From Castanea sativa (lineage: Eukaryota > Streptophyta > Magnoliopsida > Fagales > Fagaceae): a DNA stretch of 64,000 bases. The notes below the pieces were generated by a model. It was not told where the DNA came from. It was given only the letters and a program-made list of their open reading frames with translations, and searched no databases. Shown piece by piece: positions 54,799-64,000 of the stretch. The stretch is taken from NCBI RefSeq assembly GCF_040712315.1, contig NC_134023.1, positions 66,810,757 to 66,874,756 of the forward strand. Reading direction: 5' to 3'. Each line of letters begins with the position of its first letter. The first letter of the stretch is position 1. A program made the translations under genes and the position numbers.

Positions 54799-55408
54799 CT
54801 AGGTTTTCTCTATCATGCAGAATGTAACGTCACTTCCAAATATCTTGAAGTATTTTACAACAGCCTTCTTCCCTCTCCAGAGTTCATATGGAGCTTTCTT
54901 GGAATTAGGTCTGAAATATACTCGGTTGAGTGTATGGCATGCAGTGTTAACTGCTTCTCCCCAAAAGGACTTGGGCATCTTCTTGTTATTTAACATGAAA
55001 CAAGCCATTTCTTGAATAACCCTATTCTTCCGTTCCACTATTCCATACTATTGTGGTGTCTTGGGTGAAGAGAACTCTTGATATGTGCCTTGATCTTTGC
55101 AAAAAGTAGCTAGTTTTGTGTTCTTGAATTCTCTCCTATGATCACTTCTTATTTTGGCTATCACAGTACCTTTTTCAACTTGCAATTTCTTGCATGTGTA
55201 TCATCTTTTCAAGAGCCTCTGCCTTATCTCTCAAAAGCACATCCCAAGTATATCTAGTGAAGTCATCCATAACAAATAATATATACTTCTTTCCACCTAA
55301 ACTCTGAACTCTGGCAGGATCTATGAGATCAATGTGCAACAACTCCAAAGGTCTTAAGGTTTGAACTTCAGTTACAGACAGATGCTTAGACTTCACTTGT
55401 TTACCCAT
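54799..55408 (-). pseudogene. Copia B integrase
   Basis: The minus strand has LRPLELLHIDLIDPARVQSL, KKYILFVMDDFTRYTWDVLL, a frame break near 55175, then MERKNRVIQEMACFMLNNKK and PKSFWGEAVNTACHTLNRVY, KAPYELWRGKKAVVKYFKIF. The catalytic Asp residues (HIDL, and the region near 55130) and Glu (VERKNR-like) are represented, but a stop interrupts before MERKN. Confidence 0.87.
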
Positions 55409-56044
55409 CTAACATGGTCCACATATGCTCTTCTCTATCTTTTCAAACTTGGTCAAACCAATAACTGCTTCACATTTGGAGATCTTCTCTAATTGCTTAT
55501 GACTTGCGTGTCCCAACCGTTGATGCCATAGGTCTACTTGATTGATCTTCACACTAAAACACTTGTTGCTTATACTTGGTGTTATGCCATAACAGTTATC
55601 AGCTGTCCTAAAACCAATACACATGCAATCACCTCCTCCATCAAGTATCTCATATTCATACTTGGTAAAGAGAACATTCAGTCCATTGTCGCAAATCTGA
55701 CTGACGCTGAGTAAGTTAGCCTCCAACCCATCAACAAACCAGACATCTTCAAATACCGGTAATCCTGGAATATCCACAGTTCCAATGCCTCTAATCACAG
55801 ATTTGCTCCCAGTTCCAAATGTGACTGTCCCAATATTTCCTTCAAAAAGTGTCTTGAATAAAGCTTTATTTCCTGTTATATGTCTGAAACAACCACTATC
55901 CAAATACCAAAGACAAGAATCACGAGCCTTTAAGGCGGTTAAAGCTATGTAACACACATAATTATCAGCACATGTAATTATACCAAGATACTCAAGAAAA
56001 GACTTCAACACATGCAACAAGCCATATGATCCAAAAGTAGACAA
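55409..56044 (-). pseudogene. Copia B protease and GAG-pre-integrase
   Basis: A 211-codon open stretch. CLWYLDSGCFRHITGNKALF contains the aspartic protease DSG, then VTFGTGSKSVIRGIGTVDIP, LLSVSQICDNGLNVLF, and the zinc-binding DLWHQRLGHASHKQLEKISK, ending SICGPC. This is the best preserved part of the element. Confidence 0.9.
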
Positions 56045-56154
56045 GTTGGATTTTTAGCAAAAAGAACTTTAAAGAATCCATGATAGTAGGGGTCAATGAT
56101 CAATTCTTAAATTAAAAGATCTAAACACAAGAGCTAACCTGCTCTGATACCACT

Positions 56155-57002
56155 TGTACGTTTTTAGACCCCTTAACACAAGTTGATTAACCTAGTTATT
56201 TAGCCAAGTGATTACTTAGATAAATTATTCAAATCTAGGGTAACACAATAAAATAATATCATGTAAATAATACGATGTGATAACCCGGGAAAACCTAACA
56301 GGTAAAAACTTGGGGGGGAATTTAATCTAGCTATCCTCATGGTAAAACAGATCCACTATGAAAGAATTGAAGTTTTTACAATAGAATTTAAACCACTAAC
56401 ATCCTATTACTACCTCGTGTAGAACACTTACTATCACGACCACGTGACAGCTTCGAGTCCATAGACTACTTCTTTCCTTGATCTGCATCAACTATAAGTT
56501 CTCCTACTTGTGATTTTAAGACTCCACTCAAAGGTTTAAGATCTTCTTTAAAATTCTTTATGCAGCAACTGAAGAGATCATCAAGTTCTTGACACGAATC
56601 TTGATCTTGATAACTCTATATGTGTGTATGAAGGTAAACACATCTAGATCTCACAAAAGATTCAACATATAACTCTCCAAAGACATCTAAAATGTAGCTT
56701 GGGTTTTTTATTTTATACTTGAAGTAAAACACTTAACCCTACACGTCATATGGGCTTAGGCTAAATTGAAAATTTTGCAAAAATTTAAATTTGCACAAGT
56801 TTCGATCAATCGAGTCTAATTTTCGATCGATCGAGCCTTGCAAATTTTGTCCAATAAATCCTACAATTACTCAATTCCAATTTTACATTAAAATGTACTT
56901 TGAGCAAGCCTAAACTTAGACTCTATGTTTTGATCATGGTTTGCCAACATAATATATATTGAAATTCTAATACATTTGTTCCTAAAGTCTTAGAACCTGA
57001 TA
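56155..57002 (-). repeat. Copia B 5' LTR
   Basis: An 848-bp LTR starting TGTACGTTTTTAGACC on the plus strand and ending ...CTTAGAACCTGATA (canonical CCTAACA decayed). It is similar throughout to the solo LTR at 20735-21568, read in the opposite direction. Confidence 0.92.
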
Positions 57003-57763
57003 GATACTATGACAGATAGGTTGAAAGCTATAATGGAATGACAACAATTGATATGCATCTGGAATGGTATAAAAAATCCCTCACATTTTACTGGGAAGAT
57101 ATGGTTGATCAAGCAGAGAAAAGACCCCAGACAGTAGGTGCCTTCCTTCATACCCACTCACTCTTTGGGGGAACAAATTATTGAAGGATGATTGAAGCAC
57201 TGGATATAGCTAATTACTACAACAAGGGCTTAAGAGACTACATTAATAATGGAAGGTTTGAACATTACAAAAAATTGGAGCAATGGCTGAAAGAAACTGA
57301 GAAACCTTCAAGTTCAAGTGGTCCAAATGATTTGAAGAAACAGAATGTGAAGTCAAGTCTGACAGAGGATTCTTGCTTTTGGGCACATGTTGAGGAGGCC
57401 TTCATTTTATGCGACTCGTTGACTGGCAGAGAATCAAGTGTTATGAACAAAGAATCATCAAAAAAGAAACGAAAATCAAGTGCTATGGATGAAGAATCAT
57501 CAAAGAAAAAACTGGTTGAGTTTGAAAACTATGTATACGGCTTGATGAAAAATTATGCAGTATCTTCTAAGATTTTCTTATCTAAGAGCAGCTTCATGAA
57601 ATGGTGGGGAGAGTATAGAGAAATTATGGGAACTTCTTATGGTTCACCTCTCACTAACTTAATTAAGTATGTCGAGAATTACGAGGAGTATATCAAGGGC
57701 ACCCTAGTTATTCCTGAGATGTTATATTTCAAATTTGTCCGACATTCAAAATTTATTCCCTAG
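57003..57763 (+). pseudogene. SAG101: SAG101-like EP-domain fragment (EDS1 family)
   Basis: SAG101, PAD4 and EDS1 are lipase-like immune regulators. Heterodimers formed through their C-terminal EP domains signal downstream of TIR-type NLR receptors. Here only an EP-domain piece remains: YYDR at 57004, a stop, then LEWYKKSLTFYWEDMVDQAE, KRPQTVGA and GGTNY, a TGA at 57182-57184 where Arg is expected (NYRRM), then MIEALDIANYYNKGLRDYIN, EHYKKLEQWLKE, TEDSCFWAHVEEAF, a Lys/Ser-rich insert, and FENYVYGLMKNYAVSSKIFL, SSFMKWWGEYREI up to the stop at 57763. The SAG101 assignment over PAD4 or EDS1 rests on 'GTNYRRM.E.LDIANYY' as I recall it. The Copia B LTR directly abuts the first codons, the lipase-like domain is absent, and two in-frame stops are present. 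Confidence 0.78.
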
Positions 57764-57884
57764 TAAATTGTAAATTGAGGACATCATCTTTTCAATCATT
57801 ATTTTTACTAGTCATGGATATGCACAAAGCTTGAGAATATAAGAATTGATTTGTAATGGAATATATGTGTAACCTATTTTCCAA

Positions 57885-58709
57885 GTGCATTCACATCAAG
57901 AGGGCTATAATGCTAAAAATGTTATTAATAACAACTAACACACAAAAAACACACTACATCACACATGTCAAATGTTATAAGTTTTGACACCCAGTTATGT
58001 TTTTATATTATTTTCTCTTTCTCTTTCTTTCTGATCTCTTACTCTCTCTATCTTTTCTCTCTTTCTCTCTACCTTTCTGTCTCCCTCTTTCTCACTTAGC
58101 TAAGATCTAACTCCAGCCTCTCTCCGTCTCCTTCTTTCTCATTGTGCTACGGTTTGACTCTGAAAACTGGTGTGGATAGTGGTTCGGCAAAATTGATGAA
58201 GAAGTTGAGGTCGAGTTTATGGTTCATGGGTCTTTGCTGATAATTGGGGCAGCTGGGTTGCGGTGGTTTGTCAAGTGTGGTTGGGTTGCGACAGGTGTGG
58301 CTGGGTTTAAGTGGGTTTAGTGATTTGTGTTTGGGTGAAAAATGTCAAAAAATATGCTCATTCTAATTTTGGGTCTGTGATTTTCTAACGTGGGCTTGTG
58401 ATTTGTGGTGGTTGTGGGTTGGATTTGTGGTTTTGATGTTTGTTTGTTGAGTTTGTGATTTGGTTTTGGGTGTTGGGGGTCCTGATTTGCCGAGGTTATG
58501 GGTGTTGCTAGTGATGGTGGCTACGACTGTGCTGTGGTGGTTTGTGGTTGGATTTGTGTGGTGGGTTTGTGGTGGTTGTTGGTAGTGTTTGAGTTTTGGG
58601 CATGGAGGCTATTGGTAGTGTGCTGGTTGTTGGCTGTTGGGTGAGGTGGCTGTTGGCTGTGGTGGCTATTGGGTTTTCTTATACTAATGGTGGTGGCTAG
58701 CAAGATTAT

Positions 58710-58741
<32 letters not shown>

Positions 58742-58905
58742 CTAAAAAATTATAAAAAATAATAAAGAAAGGATATTTAAATAAAGTGGTAAAAAAATAG
58801 AAGTTTTGATATTGGATGTATTGTAAAGTGAAGTGTTAAGAGAGATAAAGTAAGTTTTTGAGTTGTTAAATACTAAAATTTTTAAGACTCTTGATGTGAA
58901 TGCTC
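57885..58905. mobile_element. PIF/Harbinger-type TIR element, 1.0 kb
   Basis: The ends GTGCATTCACATCAAGAG and, in reverse complement, GAGCATTCACATCAAGAG match. CAA/TAA flank (57882-57884, 58906-58908). The interior is GGTTG/GTGG-rich with (GA)n at 58718-58741, like the other members. No genes inside. Confidence 0.82.
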
Positions 58906-58908
58906 TAA

Positions 58909-59482
58909 GATCTTCAAGATGGTATAGTAAGGCTTAGCCATAACAAAGGATTTCTACTCATAAGAATATTATTTAAAATTTTCATTAAAAAAAAAGCTAT
59001 TTTTATCTTGCCCTTTACAAAACCAACCAAGGGCAAAAGGAGGGTTTAATTTTTATTTTTCAAACAAAAATAAATGATGCCATATTGTTTGCTCTGTCAA
59101 CTAATGAAAATTTTATATTCTCCATAAATAAAAACCTATATTTTTACTTTAATTTTTGTTTAAAATTTTTATCTACTCCTATTATGAGCCAATCCATTTT
59201 TTGATATGATATATATAGTGGTGATTAAGTTTTTCAATTACGATAATTGGAAAGGTAAGAAAAAAAGTAGAGTTTTTCCTTCATTTAAAAAACTTTCACT
59301 TGCATACCTCTATTTTGTTGTTGTCTTTAATCTTAAACCACTATTTGTTGTCATCCATAATCATAGTTCTCTCTCTTTTAAAGCATACAAAAAAAAAAAA
59401 AAAAATCATCATAATCTTTCCTACTAAATTAATAAGCTTTTATGACTTTTTTCATCAATATTTTGTTTGTTTTTTTACAAGT

Positions 59483-59532
<50 letters not shown>

Positions 59533-59602
59533 ATAAATGTATACACAAGATATTCAATGCTCATTACTTCTCATAAAGCAATGTGAAGTCTCATAAGATT
59601 AA
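58909..59602. repeat. AT-rich spacer with (AT)n
   Basis: A pure AT run lies at about 59486-59529 and an A tract at 59390-59405. Short ORFs here have no support. Confidence 0.8.
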
Positions 59603-60040
59603 GAGCCTGTTTGGTAAGGTACTTCAAATAATAGTTTTTAGTGTTTAAACACTGAAAACTATAGGCAAAAAAAAAAAAAAAACACACACACACACACATT
59701 TGATAGGAGATTTCTTTGCGTAGTGTTTGAGTCATGTTTCTCATTTTAGGATGTTTAAATACTGAATTTAGAAAATTTCTCTTACTAATTTTCAATTTTC
59801 AAATAACATTACTCAATAATACTTTTATAAATATGTTAAAATTGTAGGTCCCACTTGATTAGACCACAAGAGAGAACTTTCTCTCTCTTCAAATAAAAAA
59901 ATAATACTTTTAAAAATATGCTACTAAACACATTATTTGCATTATGAATATTTGAAACACGTGTTTTCATACCATTTTTTAAATTACAGTTTTCACGTCA
60001 TTTTAAACAACAATACTTGAAATCAACTACCAAACAACCC
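59603..60040. mobile_element. MITE, GAGCCTGTTTGGTA family, 438 bp
   Basis: The left GAGCCTGTTTGGTAAGG and right in reverse complement GGGTTGTTTGGTAGTTG are inverted termini. TAA lies at 59600-59602 and 60041-60043. The interior contains (A)n(CA)n at 59670-59698. Related in ends and 'tgaaaac' interior to 5910-6049. Confidence 0.75.
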
Positions 60041-60430
60041 TAAGACATTTGGCATCAAAATGAGCTTCCTGCTTTCCTTAAAGGTGAGCTTTCTCATTCT
60101 TACAGCGACTTTTTCGGGATTTAAGAGTTGTTTCTCATTGGGCATCTTCGTCATTTCCTCCTACAAGTGCTTATTGCCTTTGTGCTAGGACTCCATGCTA
60201 ATGGGATTTTCCAGATGTTCCCATTTATTCTGCAATTGTGACCATAGTTAAATGTTATCTTCATGTTATCATATCCACAGTTCAATGATCAGTAATAATT
60301 GTATTACTTTACAGTTAACATGGTATGAATTGGAACCACATATCTACAAATGCATTGATTAACTATATTGAACTACAATTATCAAGATAAATATTGAAGG
60401 AGAAAGAAACTAAGGCCCTCAGGTCCAACC

Positions 60431-61008
60431 ATGGGCGGAGCTGTTATTGGACTAGGGGGGGCAATGGCCCCCCTAATTTTTTTTATAAAAATATTATTAT
60501 ATTAATAGGTACTAAGTTTAACAATTTTGTTCAATAAAATTACACTTTGCCCCCCTTAATAATGCCATTAATTCTTTTGAGAGTAATCTTATAGCCAAAA
60601 ACGTTTTTACAATGTTTATACAAACTATTAAGGTAGCAAATTCTTATTAGTTCGTACACTTGCATAACTTTTTATATATCAATAACCACTTATCACATTA
60701 GCAATTTGTAAAAATTTTGTAGTTTTAGCATTTTTCACCTTTTAAAGGACATAAAAAATTAATAGATTAAATCTAAAACAAAATATAAAAACTCAAAAAA
60801 ATTAGCTCAACAACAAAAATACCAATATAATAAAACTAAAAAAATTAAGTCCAATCAATATATTTTACCCAGAACAAACTACTTGGCCATTTAAAAATTT
60901 TTTAACAAAAATCCTTAGTAGTAAAAAAATAGACTCAAGGGTTGGAGCCACCGCACACAGCTAGCAGCAAAGTCGCCCCCCCTAACTCCAAGTCCTGGCT
61001 CCGTCCAG
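60431..61008. mobile_element. TIR element with GGCGGAGC termini
   Basis: The left TGGGCGGAGCTGTTATTGGA...GGGGGGGC and the right in reverse complement TGGACGGAGCCAGGACTTGG...GGGGGGGC are inverted termini about 35 bp long with poly-G/C runs. The ends resemble those of the hAT element at 2014-3522. A target duplication was not resolved. Confidence 0.7.
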
Positions 61009-61110
61009 AAATGCTGCCTCAGCACATAAAATGCCTATTAAGACCAGTTGAAATGATAAGTAGGCATGTGCCTAAAAAAGTAAAACCCCAAAGGCAATGC
61101 TGTTTCCTAA

Positions 61111-61197
61111 GAGCATCTCTCTAATAGGCTCCTTAAACCTAAATTTCTTCAAATTTTGGAGAGGGAACCCTTTAAAAATTGGGTTACTGGGATGCTC
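61111..61197. mobile_element. Short GAGCATC-type MITE remnant
   Basis: Starts GAGCATCTCTCTAATAGGCT after TAA (61108-61110) and ends with ...ACTGGGATGCTC (reverse complement GAGCATCCCAGTAACCC). The right flank is TTT rather than TAA, so the duplication is not preserved or the limit is wrong. Confidence 0.5.
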
Positions 61198-61212
61198 TTT
61201 TTTCAAAGAGCT

Positions 61213-62001
61213 ATACTGTAGCTCTGTAAACACAGTTTTAAGTATGTAGTTAAACATTAGTTACTTTTTAAGTCATGACATGAAAGAGAAAATGTTAATA
61301 GCAAAAATTCTAAGGCCCCTCTAATAAACTACAATTTATGTGGTAGATTGTAAATGGTAGAAAAAAAAATAGTAGGTTCGTATGAAAAATATATGCAACT
61401 AATCATAGTTCATGTGGTAAATTATGAGTGATAAAGAAAAATGATGGGCTTATATGAAAAAGATGTACAACTAATCACAATCTCTTATGTAGAATAATTG
61501 TGGCAAAATTTGTCTTTTTATCTAGTGTTTTAGTTTTTTTTTTAAAGGGGCATTTCAGATTTTTATTTTTTATTTTAATGAATCGTAAATTTTCCTAGAA
61601 TTGCCGTGCCCGTGAGAAAGGGGAAAAGATGTGAAAGCAAATAATAGTATAGCTCTGTAAACACATTTTTAACTTTTAAGTAGGTAGTTAAAATAAACAC
61701 TAGTAACCTTTTAAGTCATGAGATGAAAGAGAAAAGGCTAATAACAAAAATTCTAAGAGCACGTAATTAATCACAACCTATTTATATGGCAGTTAAATTT
61801 TGAGTGGTAGAGAAAAAATAATGAATTTGTATAATAAAAAATGTGCAATCAATCACAATCAACCATGTATAATAATTATAGCAAAAATTGTCATTTTATC
61901 CTGTTTTAGATTTTTTTAAAGGGGCATTTCAGGTTTTTTTATCCTAAATCGTAAATTTTCCTTGAATTGCCGTGAGAAAGGGGAAAAGATGTGAAAGCAA
62001 A
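61213..62001. repeat. Tandem duplication of 350-430 bp with an inner duplication
   Basis: Copy 1 (61213-61645) and copy 2 (61652-62001) share 'agctctgtaaacaca', 'taagtcatgaRatgaaagagaaaa', 'aaaggggcatttcag', 'aatcgtaaattttcc' and 'gagaaaggggaaaagatgtgaaagc'. Copy 1 is longer because a segment of about 75 bp (caatttatgtggtagattgtaaatggtag...caactaatca) is itself repeated at 61400-61475. Non-coding. Confidence 0.88.
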
Positions 62002-64000
62002 GAATTTGACTTTTAAGAGAATTTTGAGTTTTTACTGGAACCCAACATATTCTTTTATTTCAGAAAAGACACGACACAACAAAATGTAGAGCAAGTATCT
62101 CTATTATTATTATTATATAAAATTTAATTGGGGGGTCTTGGTCAAGTTGTTTTATTATACGACTTACAAGTCCTGCTTTCTAACACAACTACCGACAATT
62201 CTAGCTTTATCTGTGATGTAATTATTTTGTCACATGACTATGGTTGCCAATGAGCTTTTTCTGCCCCAGACGAGTGTTAACGGCACCAGAAGGTGCCCGA
62301 TAATAACAATTTTTTTTTCACTTTTTGGTAATTTTTTTTTAGTTTTTGACAGGTTTTTTTTATATTTTTATAATATTTTTTATAACTTTTTGCATTTTTT
62401 TTAGAAAGTAAAGTTTATAAAAAGAAATATTAATAAGGACCGGATAGTGCTTGTTATCATTTTCTTATATATTTATATTATTTTTTAATGAGAAAAAAAA
62501 ATCTACTACTTCGAGACCCAACTGATAGTTTAAGTTTACATTTCTAAACAATGACACTGACATGACAACTAACTCTCGTACTTGCCAATGCAGAGGTAAT
62601 GCTTTATTTTCCATTTGAAGTTTTTGGTAAGAGAAAGAGGGGGAAAGAAGTGAGAGGAAAAGAAAATATTTGTGTCAAGTTCTTAATATATTCTTATCTG
62701 AATTTTTATTTAATAAATTATAAGAGTAAAAATGTCAGGTTTACTTATACATATAATTTTCTCCCTATTTTTTCCATCCAAATTTCATTAATGGCAGAAT
62801 GAAAGATGAAGGGCTCAAAAAAAAAAAAAAAATCCTTTCTTATTTTTAAATTTTGAAAAATTATAAACTATCTTTTATGTTTCTTCCACCATGGATAAGG
62901 AAAATTCCATGAACCTAGTGAGCTTACTAGACTTTACTCGCTTTTTTTTTTTTTTTTTTTTTTTGAGAAAGAGACTTTACTTACTTGAGCAGATGTGCTT
63001 TTTTGAGAAGGAGACTTTACTTACTTGAGCATACACGTCTGGATTTATATAATCTCACTTTACAATACACCTAATATTTTAGTATTTATTTTAACATCCA
63101 ACACATTAAAATAATATAATTATATATAATAAAATAATATAAAGAAAGAGGAAAGAGAAGAAAAGTCATTCAACAAAGAAAGTTAATAAACATTGAACCA
63201 AATAATATAAAAAATATTTATTTTTTTATTAAAAAAATCTTGAAATACGAAATCAATTGAAATAAAAAAATTTTAATATTTAATTTTTTCTTGTGCCATT
63301 TGAGAGTATTTTAATTTTTTTTGTAAAGAATACATCTCTTACTAGAAATTTATACTTTTCCATGCGAGGTCTCTTACCTCATGCTTTATTTCATTAACTA
63401 GAATATGTATACGAGCGGTGGCCAAGGTGTATCGCAGTTATAAAAAATAAAATATTTAAAAAAAAAAGTGCACCAAAGCTTAACATAACTTTTTTCACGA
63501 ACTGATGAAGTTATAAGATGTAAATTAATGATAGACAACTGACAAAGATAATAAAAATGAAGACGATTATTATCCATCAATCATAACTCATAAGTAATAC
63601 CATTTTTAGTTAGTTGAGAATTCAACGAGTTTGGGAATGATGTTGAGTCAAGTAGCTAGCTTGTCAGCACTGCAGAACCATTAATTTCCTCAAGACGTCT
63701 ACCTGAGAAGAAATGGTCATTAGCATCGGAGCCTCTCTTCGAAAGAATGAGTGACGGGTGACGGGAAAGAATGTTTATTTAAAAATAGTGGGAAATGGAT
63801 GCTTATTATAGTATATTTTCATATTCTGGTAGCTCATTTATTCAAAGATAATAGAAAATGACTCTGGATTAAAGCAAGTCAACTAAACCTACACGGTATG
63901 TATTTGAGACTTGTCGTCTTGTGATGCACCTAAATTTCCTGGGAAATTTCTCTGCTGATGAGTAGAAAAGTAGAACCATGCGATGCTTTAGCATACACAT
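62002..64000. other. AT-rich end of window, no gene seen
   Basis: 62273-62450 has a GGCACC-agaa-GGTGCC hairpin and 'gataataaca/tgttatcat' inverted ends, perhaps a MITE. 62940-63031 has a T tract and a tandem 'gaga(a)gagactttacttacttgagca' repeat of about 50 bp. 63045-63200 resembles the interior of the GAGCATC elements (tttacaatacacctaata, aataatataa). 63600-64000 is less AT-rich but shows no recognisable coding. Confidence 0.5.

Larger units (their letters stand above)
53835..57002 (-). mobile_element. Copia B retrotransposon, gag-deleted and 3'-truncated
   Basis: The 5' LTR (56155-57002) and PBS TGGTATCAGAGCAGG (about 56153-56139 on the minus strand) are intact in layout. Only about 90 bp separate the PBS from protease, so gag is deleted. 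The element ends within RT at ALYGLKQT near 53835, so RNase H, PPT and 3' LTR are absent. The pol order protease, integrase, RT is Copia. Its LTR family equals the solo LTR at 20735-21568. Confidence 0.9.

Overview
This is plant nuclear DNA, most likely from a woody eudicot. The support is AT-rich intergenic sequence, spliced genes with GT-AG introns, Copia and Gypsy LTRs, tRNA-derived SINEs, Helitrons, many MITEs, and relics of plant gene families (UGT94-type glycosyltransferase, RD19-type protease, SAG101-type lipase-like protein, plant telomerase). I cannot fix the species. Most of the window is transposable elements, often nested, and only two protein-coding genes look intact.

Region by region. 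0-4 kb: low-complexity sequence and a hAT-type element (2014-3522) holding a solo Gypsy LTR and a small MITE. 4.1-16.8 kb: a tandem segmental duplication. Each unit carries an upstream segment, a UGT94-like gene that is now a pseudogene, and a tail block with a SINE and an RNase H fragment. Unit 1 lost the 3' half of its UGT to retrotransposon-like DNA. Unit 2 keeps the PSPG box but has several frameshifts. It also carries a TIR element (12560-13854) that has captured the first exon of an RD19-like cysteine protease.

18.2-26.6 kb: the 3' exons of telomerase reverse transcriptase (TERT) on the minus strand, decayed and split by a complete Copia element (19826-26047, target duplication AGAAG). 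That element is itself split by a solo LTR of a second Copia family and by a small MITE. 26.6-35 kb: MITEs, then two Helitrons. The second (32517-35036, minus) keeps a Rep fragment and hosts a SINE.

35.5-41.7 kb is the gene-bearing part: a 68-residue conserved small protein (35504-35710, plus) and a six-exon gene encoding 381 residues (41549-37982, minus). The promoter of the latter has two MSA-type elements, which suggests G2/M expression. 42-52 kb: a local repeat family in two or three copies, its copies interrupted by a SINE, a Helitron, a long inverted repeat and a LINE tail. 53.8-57.8 kb: a Copia element with its gag and 3' end deleted, inserted in a SAG101-like EP-domain gene that is now a pseudogene. 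58-64 kb: MITEs, tandem duplications and AT-rich spacer.

The genes do not form an operon or pathway. I see no evidence of a new multi-gene system. The most informative signals are the captured protease exon, the TERT relic with nested insertions, duplicated blocks that serve as filled/empty-site controls for many insertions, a 460-bp near-perfect foldback, and the MSA-controlled unknown gene.
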